Numbered from the stretch's first letter, positions 1 through 8,968 are shown. The stretch: 64,000 nt of DNA from Domibacillus antri (GCF_001936625.1 NZ_MSDU01000006.1:36682-100681); one strand, 5' to 3'. Numbers and translations are program-made. Notes: generated by a model not told the origin, from the letters alone.

Positions 1-159
1 GCTATAATCTATGATTCATCGGTCTCAAACAACATGTTTTTACAGCTTTTGCATGAAACAGTGTTTTATTTTAAAATTCCCCCATCATTTTGGCTCGCCG
101 AAGCGTGGCCGATTAGCCGAAAAACGTCGATTGATCCGCCTCCATCGTGAAAATTGTTC

Positions 160-188
160 TTGACTGAACCGTCTTGAAACGATATGAT
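160..188 (+). promoter_or_regulatory. SigA-type promoter for the yitJ-metH transcript
   Basis: A -35 box TTGACT (160-165) and a -10 box TATGAT (183-188) are separated by 17 bp. They lie about 35 bp upstream of the SAM riboswitch, so transcription would start just before the aptamer. Bases 1-159 hold no gene that I can support. Confidence 0.75.
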
Positions 189-221
189 ATTTTTAATTAT
201 TCATGCAATTTAATAGCCTAA

Positions 222-328
222 TTCTTATCAAGAGAAGCCGAGGGTACTGGCCCGCAGACGCTTCAGCAACCAGCCGGACGGTCAGGTGCTAAATCCAGCA
301 GACGTTAAGTCTGGAAGATGAGAAGGAA
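222..328 (+). ncRNA. SAM-I riboswitch (S-box)
   Basis: The leader has the conserved S-box elements in order: CTTATCAAGAGAAGC at the start, the GAGGGTACTGGCCC segment, a CAGCAACCAGCC segment, GGTCAGGTGCTAAATCC, and a closing AGATGAGAAGG. An intrinsic terminator follows directly. By family knowledge, SAM binding favours termination, so yitJ and metH are expressed when methionine/SAM is low. Confidence 0.95.
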
Positions 329-349
329 CGGACAACACATACATGTTGA

Positions 350-383
350 AAAAGCCTTCTTGCATTCGGGAAGGCTTTTTTTA
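350..383 (+). terminator. Riboswitch-controlled intrinsic terminator
   Basis: Stem AAAGCCTTC/GAAGGCTTT with a short loop is followed by a U-tract, 25 bp before the yitJ start. It is the expression platform of the SAM riboswitch. Confidence 0.9.
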
Positions 384-408
384 TTACCAATAGAGAGGAC
401 GCTGCGCT

Positions 409-2268
409 ATGACATTACTTGACAGGCTGAAAACAGACGTGCTCACCGCTGACGGAGCGATGGGCACGCTTTTATATTCATATGGCATTGATTTTTGCTA
501 TGAAGAATTAAATACAGAAAAACCAGAAATTATTGAAAAAATTCATAAAGATTACATTAAAGCAGGTGCCGATATTATTCAAACGAATACATACGGCGCC
601 AATTCGATCAAACTTTCCCGTTATGGAATTGAAAACCGGACGCGCGAATTGAATGCGGCGGCGGTTGAGATCGCGAAAAAAGCGGCGGCACCGGGGGGAC
701 AATTTGTGCTCGGTACAATCGGAGGCATTCGCGGCATCCGAAAAAGCAGTGCAACAAATGACGAAATTATTGCCTCTGTCCGCGAACAGGCGGAAAGTCT
801 TCTCTCTGGAAATCCGGATGGCCTTTTACTGGAAACATATTATGATTTTGAAGAGCTGTCCGCCTCTGTCCAGCTTTTGCGTGAAATGAGCGATGTGCCA
901 ATAATTGCCCAGGTGTCCATGCACGAGCCCGGCGTTCTGCAAAACGGTCTTTCATTAAATGAAGCCTTGCACCGCCTTGAAGGAATGGGCGCGGATATTG
1001 TCGGTGTAAACTGCCGTCTCGGTCCGTTCCATACAATTCAAGCATTCGAGGACGTCACGCTGCCGGAAAAAGCATTTTTATCCGCTTATCCAAATGCAAG
1101 TCTGCTTGATGTGGAAGACGGCCGGATTGTCTATGAATCAGAAGCGGATTATTTTGGACGCGCGGCTGTGCTTTTACGCAATGAAGGCGTCCGATTAATC
1201 GGCGGCTGCTGCGGTACAACACCGAAACATATTGAAGCGGCGAAAAAACGGCTTGCCGGCCTCCCTCCTTTAACTGAAAAGAAGGTGAAAACAAAAAAAC
1301 CGATTGTTATTCAGGATGCAGCGCCTGTGACAGACATATCCATCTGTGAAAAAGCAAAAACAGAACGCACAGTGATCGTTGAATTGGATACACCAAAAAC
1401 ATTGCTGACAGAAAAATTTATTGAAGGCGCGAAAAAATTGTATGATGCAGGCGTTGATGCCGTCACCATGGCAGACAACTCGCTCGCCTCTCCCCGCGTC
1501 AGCAATATGGCGATGGGGGCAACGCTTAAAATGCAGCACGACGTCCGATCGCTCGTTCATATTACGTGCCGCGACCGCAATTTAATCGGCCTGCAGTCAC
1601 ACTTAATGGGGCTTGATGCACTGGGCCTTCACGATGTGCTTGCCATTACGGGCGATCCGACAAAAGTCGGTGATTTTCCCGGTGCGACCAGTGTATACGA
1701 CGTTTCAAGCCTTGAATTGATTCAGCTTATTAAACAATTAAATGAAGGTATTTCTTTCTCGGGTAAACCGCTGAAAAAGAAAGCAAACTTCTCCGTTGCT
1801 GCCGCGTTCAACCCGAATGTGCGTGTATTAGACCGCGCTGTCAAGCGAATGGAGAAAAAAATCGAATGCGGCGCTGATTACTTTATTACGCAGCCCGTTT
1901 TTACGAAAGAAAAAATTATCGAGGTACACGAAGCGACGAAACATTTACCGACGCCTGTTTTTATCGGCATTATGCCGCTGACAACGATGCGCAATGCCGA
2001 ATTTTTGCATAATGAAGTGCCAGGCATTAAATTATCAGATGAAACACTTGAACGTATGCGCGCTTGCGGGGATGATAAAGAAGCTTCCGCGAAAGAAGGC
2101 GTTCAAATTGCGAAAGAACTGCTTGATACTGCGGCGGAATTATTTAACGGACTGTATATTATTACACCGTTTTTACGCCATGATATGTCGACTGAATTAA
2201 TTCACTATATAAATGAATTGGATGCAAAGAAAGAAAGTGGGGCCCTTCATGACTACTCATCAAATTGA
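409..2268 (+). CDS. yitJ: Bifunctional homocysteine S-methyltransferase / methylenetetrahydrofolate reductase
   Basis: The 619-aa protein joins two enzymes of methionine synthesis, like B. subtilis YitJ. Residues about 1-285 are a Pfam S-methyl_trans domain with the zinc-binding GGCCGTT motif (Cys267, Cys268) and an earlier Cys in VNCRLGP. Residues about 330-610 are a MetF-like TIM barrel that makes 5-methyl-THF; it contains the ITGDPTKVGDFPGA segment. It starts at ATG 409 behind an AGAGAGGA site and lies behind a SAM riboswitch. Its 3' end overlaps metH by 20 bp, so the two are cotranscribed. The reductase half plausibly supplies methyl-THF to MetH. Confidence 0.95.
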   Translation: MTLLDRLKTDVLTADGAMGTLLYSYGIDFCYEELNTEKPEIIEKIHKDYIKAGADIIQTNTYGANSIKLSRYGIENRTRELNAAAVEIAKKAAAPGGQFVLGTIGGIRGIRKSSATNDEIIASVREQAESLLSGNPDGLLLETYYDFEELSASVQLLREMSDVPIIAQVSMHEPGVLQNGLSLNEALHRLEGMGADIVGVNCRLGPFHTIQAFEDVTLPEKAFLSAYPNASLLDVEDGRIVYESEADYFGRAAVLLRNEGVRLIGGCCGTTPKHIEAAKKRLAGLPPLTEKKVKTKKPIVIQDAAPVTDISICEKAKTERTVIVELDTPKTLLTEKFIEGAKKLYDAGVDAVTMADNSLASPRVSNMAMGATLKMQHDVRSLVHITCRDRNLIGLQSHLMGLDALGLHDVLAITGDPTKVGDFPGATSVYDVSSLELIQLIKQLNEGISFSGKPLKKKANFSVAAAFNPNVRVLDRAVKRMEKKIECGADYFITQPVFTKEKIIEVHEATKHLPTPVFIGIMPLTTMRNAEFLHNEVPGIKLSDETLERMRACGDDKEASAKEGVQIAKELLDTAAELFNGLYIITPFLRHDMSTELIHYINELDAKKESGALHDYSSN

Positions 2269-5200
2269 GAAAGAACTGCAAAAGCGAATACTTCTGATCG
2301 ATGGAGCAATGGGAACAATGCTCCAAAACGCGAATTTAACACCGGACGATTTCGGCGGCGAAGATTACGATGGCTGTAATGAAAATTTAGTTATAACACG
2401 CCCGGATGTGATTGAACGGATTCACCGTGAGTATTTAGAAGCAGGCGCGGACATTATCGCCACAAATACGTTCGGCGGTACACCGGTCGTGCTCGATGAA
2501 TACGACCTCGGCCATAAAGCATATGAAATCAATTTACGTGCTGTCCAAATTGCGCGAAAAGCCGCCGATGAATTTTCAACACCGGAATGGCCGCGATTTG
2601 TGGCCGGCGCAATCGGTCCGACAACGAAAACATTATCTGTTACCGGCGGCATCACATTTGATGAACTCGTCGATAACTTTGAATTACAGGCGAAAGCGCT
2701 GATCGAAGGCGGTTCTGACTTAATTTTAATGGAAACCAGTCAGGACATGCTCAATGTCAAAGCCGGAACGCTTGGTATTCGGCGGGCATTTGACGCCGCG
2801 GGCAAAGAACTTCCAGTGATGATTTCCGGAACGATTGAGCCAATGGGAACAACGCTCGCAGGACAAAACATTGAAGCATTTTACATTTCCATTGAACACA
2901 TTAAGCCGCTTTCGGTCGGATTAAACTGTGCAACCGGTCCTGAATTTATGACGGATCATATCCGTTCCCTTTCTGATCTCGCAACAAGCTATGTGAGCTG
3001 TTATCCGAACGCCGGCCTGCCGGATGAAGAAGGAAACTATCATGAGTCACCCGAATCGCTGGCACAAAAGCTGGGAGCCTTCGCGGATAAAGGCTGGCTG
3101 AATATTGTCGGCGGCTGCTGCGGTACGACGCCGGAGCACATTCGCGTCATGCGGGAAGCCATCAAAGATAAATCACCGCGCACATCGCCTGAACAGCCGC
3201 ACGGCCATGCTGTTTCCGGTATTGAACCGCTTTTGTATGATGATTCCATGCGCCCTCTTTTCATCGGTGAGCGTACAAACGTAATCGGATCACGCAAATT
3301 TAAGCGGCTGATTGTGGAAGGCAAATTTGAAGAAGCGGCGGAAATTGCCCGCGCTCAGGTCAAAGGCGGCGCACACGTCATTGATATTTGTCTTGCAAAT
3401 CCGGACCGTGAAGAACTTGACGACATGAAAGAATTTATGAAAGAAGTCGTGAAAAAAGTAAAAGTACCGCTCGTCATTGACTCGACCGATGAAAAAGTCA
3501 TTGAAGAAGCGCTGAAATTTTCACAAGGAAAGGCCATCATCAATTCTATTAACTTGGAGGATGGTGAAGAACGCTTTGATGCGGTCATGCCGCTCGTTAA
3601 GCAGTACGGGGCTGCAGTCGTCGTCGGTACGATTGATGAACAAGGCATGGCGGTAACACGTGAACGAAAGCTGGAAATCGCGATCCGTTCTCATGACCTT
3701 TTAGTCGAAAAATGGGGACTTGCCCCGGAAGACATTATTTTTGACCCGCTTGTCTTCCCTGTCGGCACCGGTGATGAACAATACATCGGATCTGCTGTTG
3801 AAACGATTGAAGGTATCCGTCTTATTAAAGAGAGATTGCCGAAATGCTTGACCGTACTCGGTGTAAGTAACGTCTCATTCGGTCTCCCTCCTGTCGGACG
3901 TGAAGTGTTAAATGCTGTGTACCTATATCATTGCACACAGGCAGGACTTGATTACGCGATCGTCAACACGGAAAAATTGGAACGTTATGCGTCCATTCCG
4001 AAAGAAGAAATTAAGCTGGCGGATGATTTGCTGTTCACAACGACAGATGAAACACTTGCTGTCTTCACTGACTTTTACCGTGACAAGAAAAAAGAGAAAA
4101 AAGAAGAGGATATCCCAAAAACCGTGCCGGAACGTTTAAGCTACTACGTTGTCGAAGGAACAAAAGAAGGCCTTCTTCCGGACTTGGAAGCAGCCCGCAG
4201 TATGTATGACGATCCGCTTGACATTATTAACGGCCCGCTTATGGAGGGGATGGCGGAAGTTGGACGACTTTTCAACGACAACCAGCTCATTGTGGCGGAA
4301 GTATTGCAAAGTGCCGAGGTCATGAAAGCATCGGTTGCCTATCTTGAACAGTTCATGGAGAAAAAAGAAGACGATACCGGTAAAGGAAAAATCGTTCTTG
4401 CCACCGTTAAAGGGGACGTGCATGATATCGGGAAAAATCTTGTAGATATCATTTTAAGCAACAACGGTTTTAAAGTGATTGATGTCGGCATTAAAGTGAC
4501 GCCGCAGGCATTGATTGACGTCATCCGGAAAGAAAAACCGGACATGGTCGGCTTATCCGGTCTGCTCGTAAAATCGGCCCAGCAAATGGTGCTGACAGCG
4601 CAGGATTTTAAGTCCGCAGACATCGATATTCCGATTCTCGTCGGCGGTGCTGCCTTGTCACGCCGGTTTACCGAGACGAAAATTTCACCTGAATATGAAG
4701 GTCCCGTTTTATATGCAAAAGATGCGATGGATGGTCTTGATATTGCGAACCGCCTTCAAAATGCGGATCAAAAATTGGTTCTTCTTCAAGAGCTTGAAGA
4801 TAAAAAAGAAAAACGAAAAGAAATTGAAGCATACCGGGATGAGAGGAAAGAACAGGCGGTTGCTGTTGCACCGAAACCTGTGAAGACCGTCCGCCAAGAC
4901 GTACCGGTTCTCGTGCCGCGCGATACACGCCGCCGTGTTTTACCGGATTATTCAATTGCCCATTTGAAGCCGTATGTGAATATGCAGACACTGATCGGCC
5001 ATCATCTCGGCATGAAAGGCAATGTAAAGAAACTGCTGGAGGAAAACAATGAAAAAGCGGTACAGCTTCACGAAACGGTCAACGGCTTCTTAAATGACGG
5101 CGGGTTGAAAACAGCGGCTGTCTATCAGTTCTTCCCTGCGCAGTCTCAAGGTGATGACGTTATCATTTATGATCCGGCTGATGCAAAAACGGAAATTGAG

Positions 5201-5689
5201 CGGTTTACCTTCCCGCGTCAAACGAAAGAACCGTTCCTATGCCTCGCTGATTATTTAAAATCAGTCGAAAGCGGCGAGATGGATTATGTCGGATTTTTCG
5301 TTGTGACAGCAGGGTTCGGTGTGCGTGATGCAGCCATGAAGCTTCGGGAAGAAGGAAAATTCCTCGACAGCCATGCCCTGCAGTCAACAGCGCTTGAGCT
5401 TGCGGAAGGATTTGCGGAACGGATTCACCAGGAAATGCGCGACCAGTGGGGCTTCCCGGATCCGGTCGATTTCACAATGCGTGATCGTTTTGCGGCAAAG
5501 TATCAGGGACAGCGTTTTTCATTCGGCTATCCCGCTTGTCCGAATCTCGAAGATCAGGAAAAATTATTCGGTCTTTTGAAGCCGGAAGAAATCGGTGTCC
5601 GCCTGACAGAAGGCTTTATGATGGAACCAGAAGCATCCGTTTCAGCTATTGTCTTCGCCCATCCAGATGCCCGATATTTTAATGTATAA
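2249..5689 (+). CDS. metH: Cobalamin-dependent methionine synthase
   Basis: A 1146-aa MetH that methylates homocysteine using methyl-THF through cobalamin. Domains in order: homocysteine-binding barrel with zinc motif GGCCGTT (Cys290/Cys291), pterin-binding domain (about 330-620), B12 cap and B12-binding domain with DVHDIGKN, whose His725 would be the lower cobalt ligand, and a C-terminal activation domain ending near residue 1140. I chose ATG 2249 (MTTHQIEKE), preceded by AGTGGGG; an upstream in-frame ATG at 2213 lies deep inside yitJ and adds 12 unlikely residues. It is under the same SAM riboswitch as yitJ. Its B12 need fits the cobalamin salvage operon at 33-43 kb. Confidence 0.96.
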   Translation: MTTHQIEKELQKRILLIDGAMGTMLQNANLTPDDFGGEDYDGCNENLVITRPDVIERIHREYLEAGADIIATNTFGGTPVVLDEYDLGHKAYEINLRAVQIARKAADEFSTPEWPRFVAGAIGPTTKTLSVTGGITFDELVDNFELQAKALIEGGSDLILMETSQDMLNVKAGTLGIRRAFDAAGKELPVMISGTIEPMGTTLAGQNIEAFYISIEHIKPLSVGLNCATGPEFMTDHIRSLSDLATSYVSCYPNAGLPDEEGNYHESPESLAQKLGAFADKGWLNIVGGCCGTTPEHIRVMREAIKDKSPRTSPEQPHGHAVSGIEPLLYDDSMRPLFIGERTNVIGSRKFKRLIVEGKFEEAAEIARAQVKGGAHVIDICLANPDREELDDMKEFMKEVVKKVKVPLVIDSTDEKVIEEALKFSQGKAIINSINLEDGEERFDAVMPLVKQYGAAVVVGTIDEQGMAVTRERKLEIAIRSHDLLVEKWGLAPEDIIFDPLVFPVGTGDEQYIGSAVETIEGIRLIKERLPKCLTVLGVSNVSFGLPPVGREVLNAVYLYHCTQAGLDYAIVNTEKLERYASIPKEEIKLADDLLFTTTDETLAVFTDFYRDKKKEKKEEDIPKTVPERLSYYVVEGTKEGLLPDLEAARSMYDDPLDIINGPLMEGMAEVGRLFNDNQLIVAEVLQSAEVMKASVAYLEQFMEKKEDDTGKGKIVLATVKGDVHDIGKNLVDIILSNNGFKVIDVGIKVTPQALIDVIRKEKPDMVGLSGLLVKSAQQMVLTAQDFKSADIDIPILVGGAALSRRFTETKISPEYEGPVLYAKDAMDGLDIANRLQNADQKLVLLQELEDKKEKRKEIEAYRDERKEQAVAVAPKPVKTVRQDVPVLVPRDTRRRVLPDYSIAHLKPYVNMQTLIGHHLGMKGNVKKLLEENNEKAVQLHETVNGFLNDGGLKTAAVYQFFPAQSQGDDVIIYDPADAKTEIERFTFPRQTKEPFLCLADYLKSVESGEMDYVGFFVVTAGFGVRDAAMKLREEGKFLDSHALQSTALELAEGFAERIHQEMRDQWGFPDPVDFTMRDRFAAKYQGQRFSFGYPACPNLEDQEKLFGLLKPEEIGVRLTEGFMMEPEASVSAIVFAHPDARYFNV

Positions 5690-5697
5690 TCATAACA

Positions 5698-5731
5698 AAT
5701 CGCGCCGTGTACATTCACGGCGCGATTTTCC
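5698..5731 (+). terminator. Intrinsic terminator after metH
   Basis: A GC-rich perfect stem AATCGCGCCGTG/CACGGCGCGATT with a 6-base loop and a following T-rich stretch begins 9 bp past the metH stop codon. Confidence 0.88.
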
Positions 5732-5789
5732 CTTTATTTAAGATCTCCCCCCCCCCAAAAAAAATTTCACGTTTTCTTTTCAAAATCTA

Positions 5790-5931
5790 CAACGGCAACA
5801 TAAGTCCTCTTACAAAGAATGAATCATTGAGAATCCCGAAGCCGAGGACAAACAGCACTTCAATCGGCTATGTCATTAATACCGCAATTGTCGCCGCCAA
5901 AATGACATCGGCTGGCTGATTATTTTCATAT
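5790..5931 (-). pseudogene. Decayed start of a small membrane protein (tentative)
   Basis: On the minus strand an AAAGGGGG site precedes an ATG whose frame closes early. One base over, a hydrophobic reading runs through QPADVILAATIAVLMT, a stop, then PIEVLFVLGFGILNDSFF. A start, one frameshift and one internal stop would explain this as a dead membrane-protein gene. I do not recognise the family. The rest of the 5732-6176 gap holds the C10A8 tract at 5747-5764 and the leader of the cold-shock gene. Confidence 0.35.
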
Positions 5932-6176
5932 AATCCCCCTTTTACGGACACACAGGGCTATTTGTTTATTCTTAAACAATTCCGTTTTTTCATCGTGATA
6001 CTGTTCTTTTTTTCCTTGCATGATAAAAGCAGCTTGCTTTATTTACGGCTTCCTGTTAGGATGAAGAAGAATTATTTTTGTTCGGAAAAGGTTGTTAAGT
6101 GATGAACTTTGCATCTGGAAGTATTGAGCAAGGATAGTAACACAATGTGTGCACAGCACACGAGGAGGAAACGCAA

Positions 6177-6377
6177 ATGGAACAAGGTAAAGTTAAGTGG
6201 TTTAATGCAGAAAAAGGTTTTGGTTTTATCGAGCGTGAATCTGGAGATGACGTATTCGTTCATTTCTCAGCTATTCAAGGCGATGGCTACAAATCATTGG
6301 ACGAAGGTCAAGCCGTAACATTTGACGTTGAAGCTGGCCAACGTGGACCACAAGCTACAAACGTAGAAAAAGCGTAA
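6177..6377 (+). CDS. Cold-shock protein (CspA/CspB family)
   Basis: This 66-aa single CSD domain protein binds single-stranded RNA and DNA and acts as an RNA chaperone. The RNP1 (KGFGFIE) and RNP2 (VFVHF) motifs are intact and the length is normal for Bacillus Csp proteins. ATG 6177 follows an excellent GAGGAGG site; an upstream in-frame ATG at 6147 lacks one. It is monocistronic with its own terminator. A long untranslated leader, usual for csp mRNAs, is possible, but I could not place its promoter confidently. I cannot tell which csp paralogue it is. Confidence 0.95.
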   Translation: MEQGKVKWFNAEKGFGFIERESGDDVFVHFSAIQGDGYKSLDEGQAVTFDVEAGQRGPQATNVEKA

Positions 6378-6394
6378 TTTTACTTTTTATACAC

Positions 6395-6427
6395 AACAGA
6401 TTCTCTTTGCAGAGTCTGTTTTTTTTA
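6395..6427 (+). terminator. Intrinsic terminator of the csp gene
   Basis: Stem AACAGATTCT/AGAGTCTGTT is followed by a run of seven or more T, 18 bp after the csp stop. Confidence 0.85.
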
Positions 6428-6443
6428 TATGTACCAACGGAAA

Positions 6444-6471
6444 GCCCCCTGTTTATAAATAAACAGAGGGC
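6444..6471. terminator. Hairpin between convergent genes
   Basis: Arms GCCCCCTGTTTA and TAAACAGAGGGC form a stem with one mismatch. Only a weak T-tract follows on the minus strand, so it may serve as terminator for the leftward small gene at 6556-6729. Confidence 0.4.
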
Positions 6472-6555
6472 AACATCAACATGGATAGTGTAAATGGTAT
6501 ATTGAGTATACCATACTATCTTTTGTATCCCCTAATTAATTTTTCGGCGTGGTAA

Positions 6556-6729
6556 TTACACGCCCATTTTACGGCGTGAATTGCTTACTTTTTTCGTCTG
6601 CTGGCTTTTCAATTTTTTCGTTGACGTATCAAAGCTTCCGTTTCCTTTGCCGCCTGATGCCTGCGCTTTTTTCTCCTCCAGCTTTTTCATCATTGCTTCC
6701 TGCAATGTCATTTTCTTTTTTTCAGTCAT
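6556..6729 (-). CDS. Small basic protein of unknown function
   Basis: A 57-aa protein, highly charged (rich in Lys, Gln and Ser), with no membrane segment. It has a helical N-terminal half (TLQEAMMKKLEEKKAQ) and a basic tail ending RRKMGV. The start at 6729 is set by a clean GGAGG site 8 bases upstream; an in-frame extension to 6774 lacks one. It looks like a conserved small Bacillaceae hypothetical protein, but I cannot name a family or function. Confidence 0.65.
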   Translation of the reverse strand: MTEKKKMTLQEAMMKKLEEKKAQASGGKGNGSFDTSTKKLKSQQTKKVSNSRRKMGV

Positions 6730-6875
6730 GTTGTATTCCTCCAGAAATCGATTTTCTTTTATACAGTGTATCATTTCTTGTGCAAGGATGCTTCGAATTA
6801 AGCTAATTTCATAAATATAATCTGATCAAAGCTGATTATGTAAATGGTTTATAAACTAAACATTTACTAAAGCAA

Positions 6876-6906
6876 AAAAGACCATATTTCGAAAACATGG
6901 TCTTTT
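6876..6906 (-). terminator. Intrinsic terminator at the end of the queF-proximal cluster
   Basis: Stem AAAAGACCAT/ATGGTCTTTT with a loop around TTTCGAAAAC. On the minus strand it is followed by T-rich sequence, which suits the end of the leftward mpsC-like/sbtA/CA-like transcript. Confidence 0.75.
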
Positions 6907-6921
6907 CTTTGCTTTAATGTT

Positions 6922-7011
6922 TCAAACTGCCTTCGCCGAAATTAATGACGTCATAGAAATTTGATACGCAGCTTGATACAAATCATGATTCATCAAGCGG
7001 AAGTCCGCCAT
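6922..7011 (-). pseudogene. queF: 3' remnant of a second queF
   Basis: Directly after the stop codon of the CA-like gene, an ATG opens a 29-codon frame beginning MADFRLMNHDLYQ. The end of the intact queF product at 9245-9742 reads [13 protein letters not shown]. The match spans about 13 residues, roughly 80 percent identical at DNA level, then diverges. This is best read as the tail of a displaced queF copy, in direct orientation with the intact gene and separated from it by the three-gene cluster. It is too short to be functional. Confidence 0.7.
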
Positions 7012-7497
7012 TCATTCAACAGCCTCAAATTCACCCGTTTCTGCATTTGCAGTAAAACCATAAATAGACAACGTTTTTGGAATTAACGGGTGGCTTTTTA
7101 ACAATTCGATATTTTCAGTTATAATTTTTTTCACATCCCGTTCTCCTGCCAGCCAACTTGATAGACTGCTTCCAACTGCACCAATATACTCAATGGTTTC
7201 GATCGTTTCTTTTGAAATACCGGCTTCTTTCATTTTAGAAAGTATCTCATCTCCGCTAATCATCTGTTCTTTGCTGTCCATCTCTCCGATAAAATAAATT
7301 TCTTCTATATTCTCGGCGTACACCGTCATAATAATATTCCTGATCATACAACCGTATGGCTGTGAAATGATCGTTCCAAAGCTCATGGTAATAATTAACT
7401 GTTCCGCTTTTTTATTCGTTATGACCGGAAAGAATGGATGTAATTTTTCATTTAAGCCTGTTATAACTAAAGCCTTTTTCTCGTTTGTTTTCTGCAT
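7012..7497 (-). CDS. Carbonic-anhydrase-like protein lacking the zinc ligands
   Basis: A 161-aa protein colinear with beta-carbonic anhydrase YtiB at 10192-10767: both share a QPYG/HPFG turn with a following IRN/MRS helix, a GSSLSSWL/VDQWLQ region and the C-terminal HPLI segment. The catalytic core is gone. The CMDTR motif is replaced by GLNEK (Gly14, Asn16, Lys18), and HHDC becomes EMDS (Glu72, Ser75). It therefore cannot bind zinc in the usual way. It lies 11 bp behind sbtA, with an AGGAGG site before ATG 7497. By analogy with SbtB, which controls cyanobacterial SbtA, a regulatory or binding role is possible; that is inference. Confidence 0.8.
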   Translation of the reverse strand: MQKTNEKKALVITGLNEKLHPFFPVITNKKAEQLIITMSFGTIISQPYGCMIRNIIMTVYAENIEEIYFIGEMDSKEQMISGDEILSKMKEAGISKETIETIEYIGAVGSSLSSWLAGERDVKKIITENIELLKSHPLIPKTLSIYGFTANAETGEFEAVE

Positions 7498-7508
7498 AAG
7501 AACCCCTC

Positions 7509-8516
7509 CTATTGGATCAATTGAGCCATTTCATAATAAACAGGTATTCCGATTATTAGGTTGAATGGGAACGTAACTCCTAAAGCCAAACCTAAATAAA
7601 CAGATGGATTAGCCTCCGGTACAGATGCTTTTAATGCTGCAGGAGCCGCGATATAAGAGGCACTTCCCGCTAACACCCCCATCAATGTGACGCCGCCTAA
7701 AGACAGCCCTGCTAAGTGCCCTGTTATGACACCTATACTTCCAAATAAAACAGGAGTGAATACCCCAAAAAGAAGCAATTTCAGGCCATGTTTTTTTACT
7801 TCCGGCAAACGTTGACCTGTCGTTAGACCCATACTCAGTAAGAAAAGAATTAATACGCTGTTGTATAAGTCCATAAACAGCGGTTTTACCATTGGTACAG
7901 CTCGTTCCCCAAGAATCAATCCGATGACCAAACTGCCTAACAGCAGCAGGACACTTTTCCCAAACAGGCTTTCTCTAATTACTTCTTTATCAATGAGGCC
8001 TACAGGTCTGGAGACAACCCCTACACTTCGCATCGAAAGAGATGATTTATTCTTTTTCTTTTCGATAATCTTTAATAACAATAAAGAAACTAAAATAGCC
8101 GGGCTCTCCATAATAACGACAAGAGCATTCATAAATCCTTCGTAGGATATTCCGTTTTTTCCGATGAACGAGATGGCAGCTCCATAAGTGACAATACTGA
8201 CAGAACCATAGGTGGCTGCTAAACCAATCGAGTTTTTAAGGTCCATTTTCATGAGACGCGTGATATAAAGCGTAATTAACGGAATAGCCATTCCTAGAAA
8301 TAGTGCACCCATAATTGGTTGAATAACTGATTCAATGGAATAATGAGATAATTCAATCCCGCCTTTTATTCCAATCGCAATTAAAAGATAAATACTCAAC
8401 GCTTCGCTCAGCCCGCTTGGAAATTTCAAATCTGATTTCACTAAAGCCGCTATAATTCCTAACACAAAAAATAACACGACTGGCGATAACAAATTTTGCA
8501 CGATGATTTCTGACAT
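7509..8516 (-). CDS. sbtA: SbtA-type sodium-dependent bicarbonate transporter
   Basis: The 335-aa polytopic membrane protein belongs to the SbtA family (Pfam Sbt_1, former DUF897), which imports bicarbonate with sodium. About ten hydrophobic segments are visible in two halves, split by a cytoplasmic Lys-rich loop (around residues 150-185, EKKKNKSS). Family-like stretches include the SGLSEALSIYLL and AATYGSVSIVTYGAAI segments. ATG 8516 follows AGGAGG. It sits between the MpsC-like gene and the CA-like gene on one transcript, which supports a role in inorganic carbon supply. I have not compared substrate-site residues with cyanobacterial SbtA. Confidence 0.9.
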   Translation of the reverse strand: MSEIIVQNLLSPVVLFFVLGIIAALVKSDLKFPSGLSEALSIYLLIAIGIKGGIELSHYSIESVIQPIMGALFLGMAIPLITLYITRLMKMDLKNSIGLAATYGSVSIVTYGAAISFIGKNGISYEGFMNALVVIMESPAILVSLLLLKIIEKKKNKSSLSMRSVGVVSRPVGLIDKEVIRESLFGKSVLLLLGSLVIGLILGERAVPMVKPLFMDLYNSVLILFLLSMGLTTGQRLPEVKKHGLKLLLFGVFTPVLFGSIGVITGHLAGLSLGGVTLMGVLAGSASYIAAPAALKASVPEANPSVYLGLALGVTFPFNLIIGIPVYYEMAQLIQ

Positions 8517-8602
8517 GTTCTTTCCTCCTAAGATCTCGTTGCCGGTTTATCTTCAACGAACCAGATGGTTTTTCGAAAATCTCCCTTTTTCATCTATTTT
8601 CA

Positions 8603-8968
8603 TTAAATGTTTTTCTCAAAATCATTATATAACTTAAACACCATTACCCGATCGCCGCTAAGTGTGCTTATATCAGTGTGAAAACTTTTCACTTTTTCCC
8701 CAGTTAAATTGAAGATAATTTCCTTTAGTCCATCTATGCCTGATTCAATCAAATCAGATCGCATCCTTTTGATTGATAACGCTCCCTCTTTCGTTTCGCA
8801 AAGTGCATATTCAGCGGGTGTTAAAATACCACGTAACGTCACAATAATCATATCACGCAAAATATCCGTCTTAACTGATACGGAACCACGTCCAAGAAAG
8901 TCTTTCTCCCATTGAGTTAATGCTTTACTGATTTCTGATTCAATAGACCCTTTTGATTTGTTCATCAT
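8603..8968 (-). CDS. MpsC-like (DUF2294) protein
   Basis: A 121-aa soluble protein of Pfam PF10057 (DUF2294, MpsC; B. subtilis YbcI is a member). Members commonly lie next to MpsA/MpsB (DAB) bicarbonate uptake genes. Visible features are the EISKALTQWEKDFLGRG start, the LRGILTPAE segment, and the HTDIS..GDRVMVF end. Here it precedes sbtA instead of mpsAB. Two adjacent ATG codons (8968, 8965) follow TTAGGAGG; the second has the better spacing. A hairpin with a U-tract abuts the ribosome binding site (see 8985-9036). The biochemical function is not known to me. Confidence 0.82.
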   Translation of the reverse strand: MMNKSKGSIESEISKALTQWEKDFLGRGSVSVKTDILRDMIIVTLRGILTPAEYALCETKEGALSIKRMRSDLIESGIDGLKEIIFNLTGEKVKSFHTDISTLSGDRVMVFKLYNDFEKNI

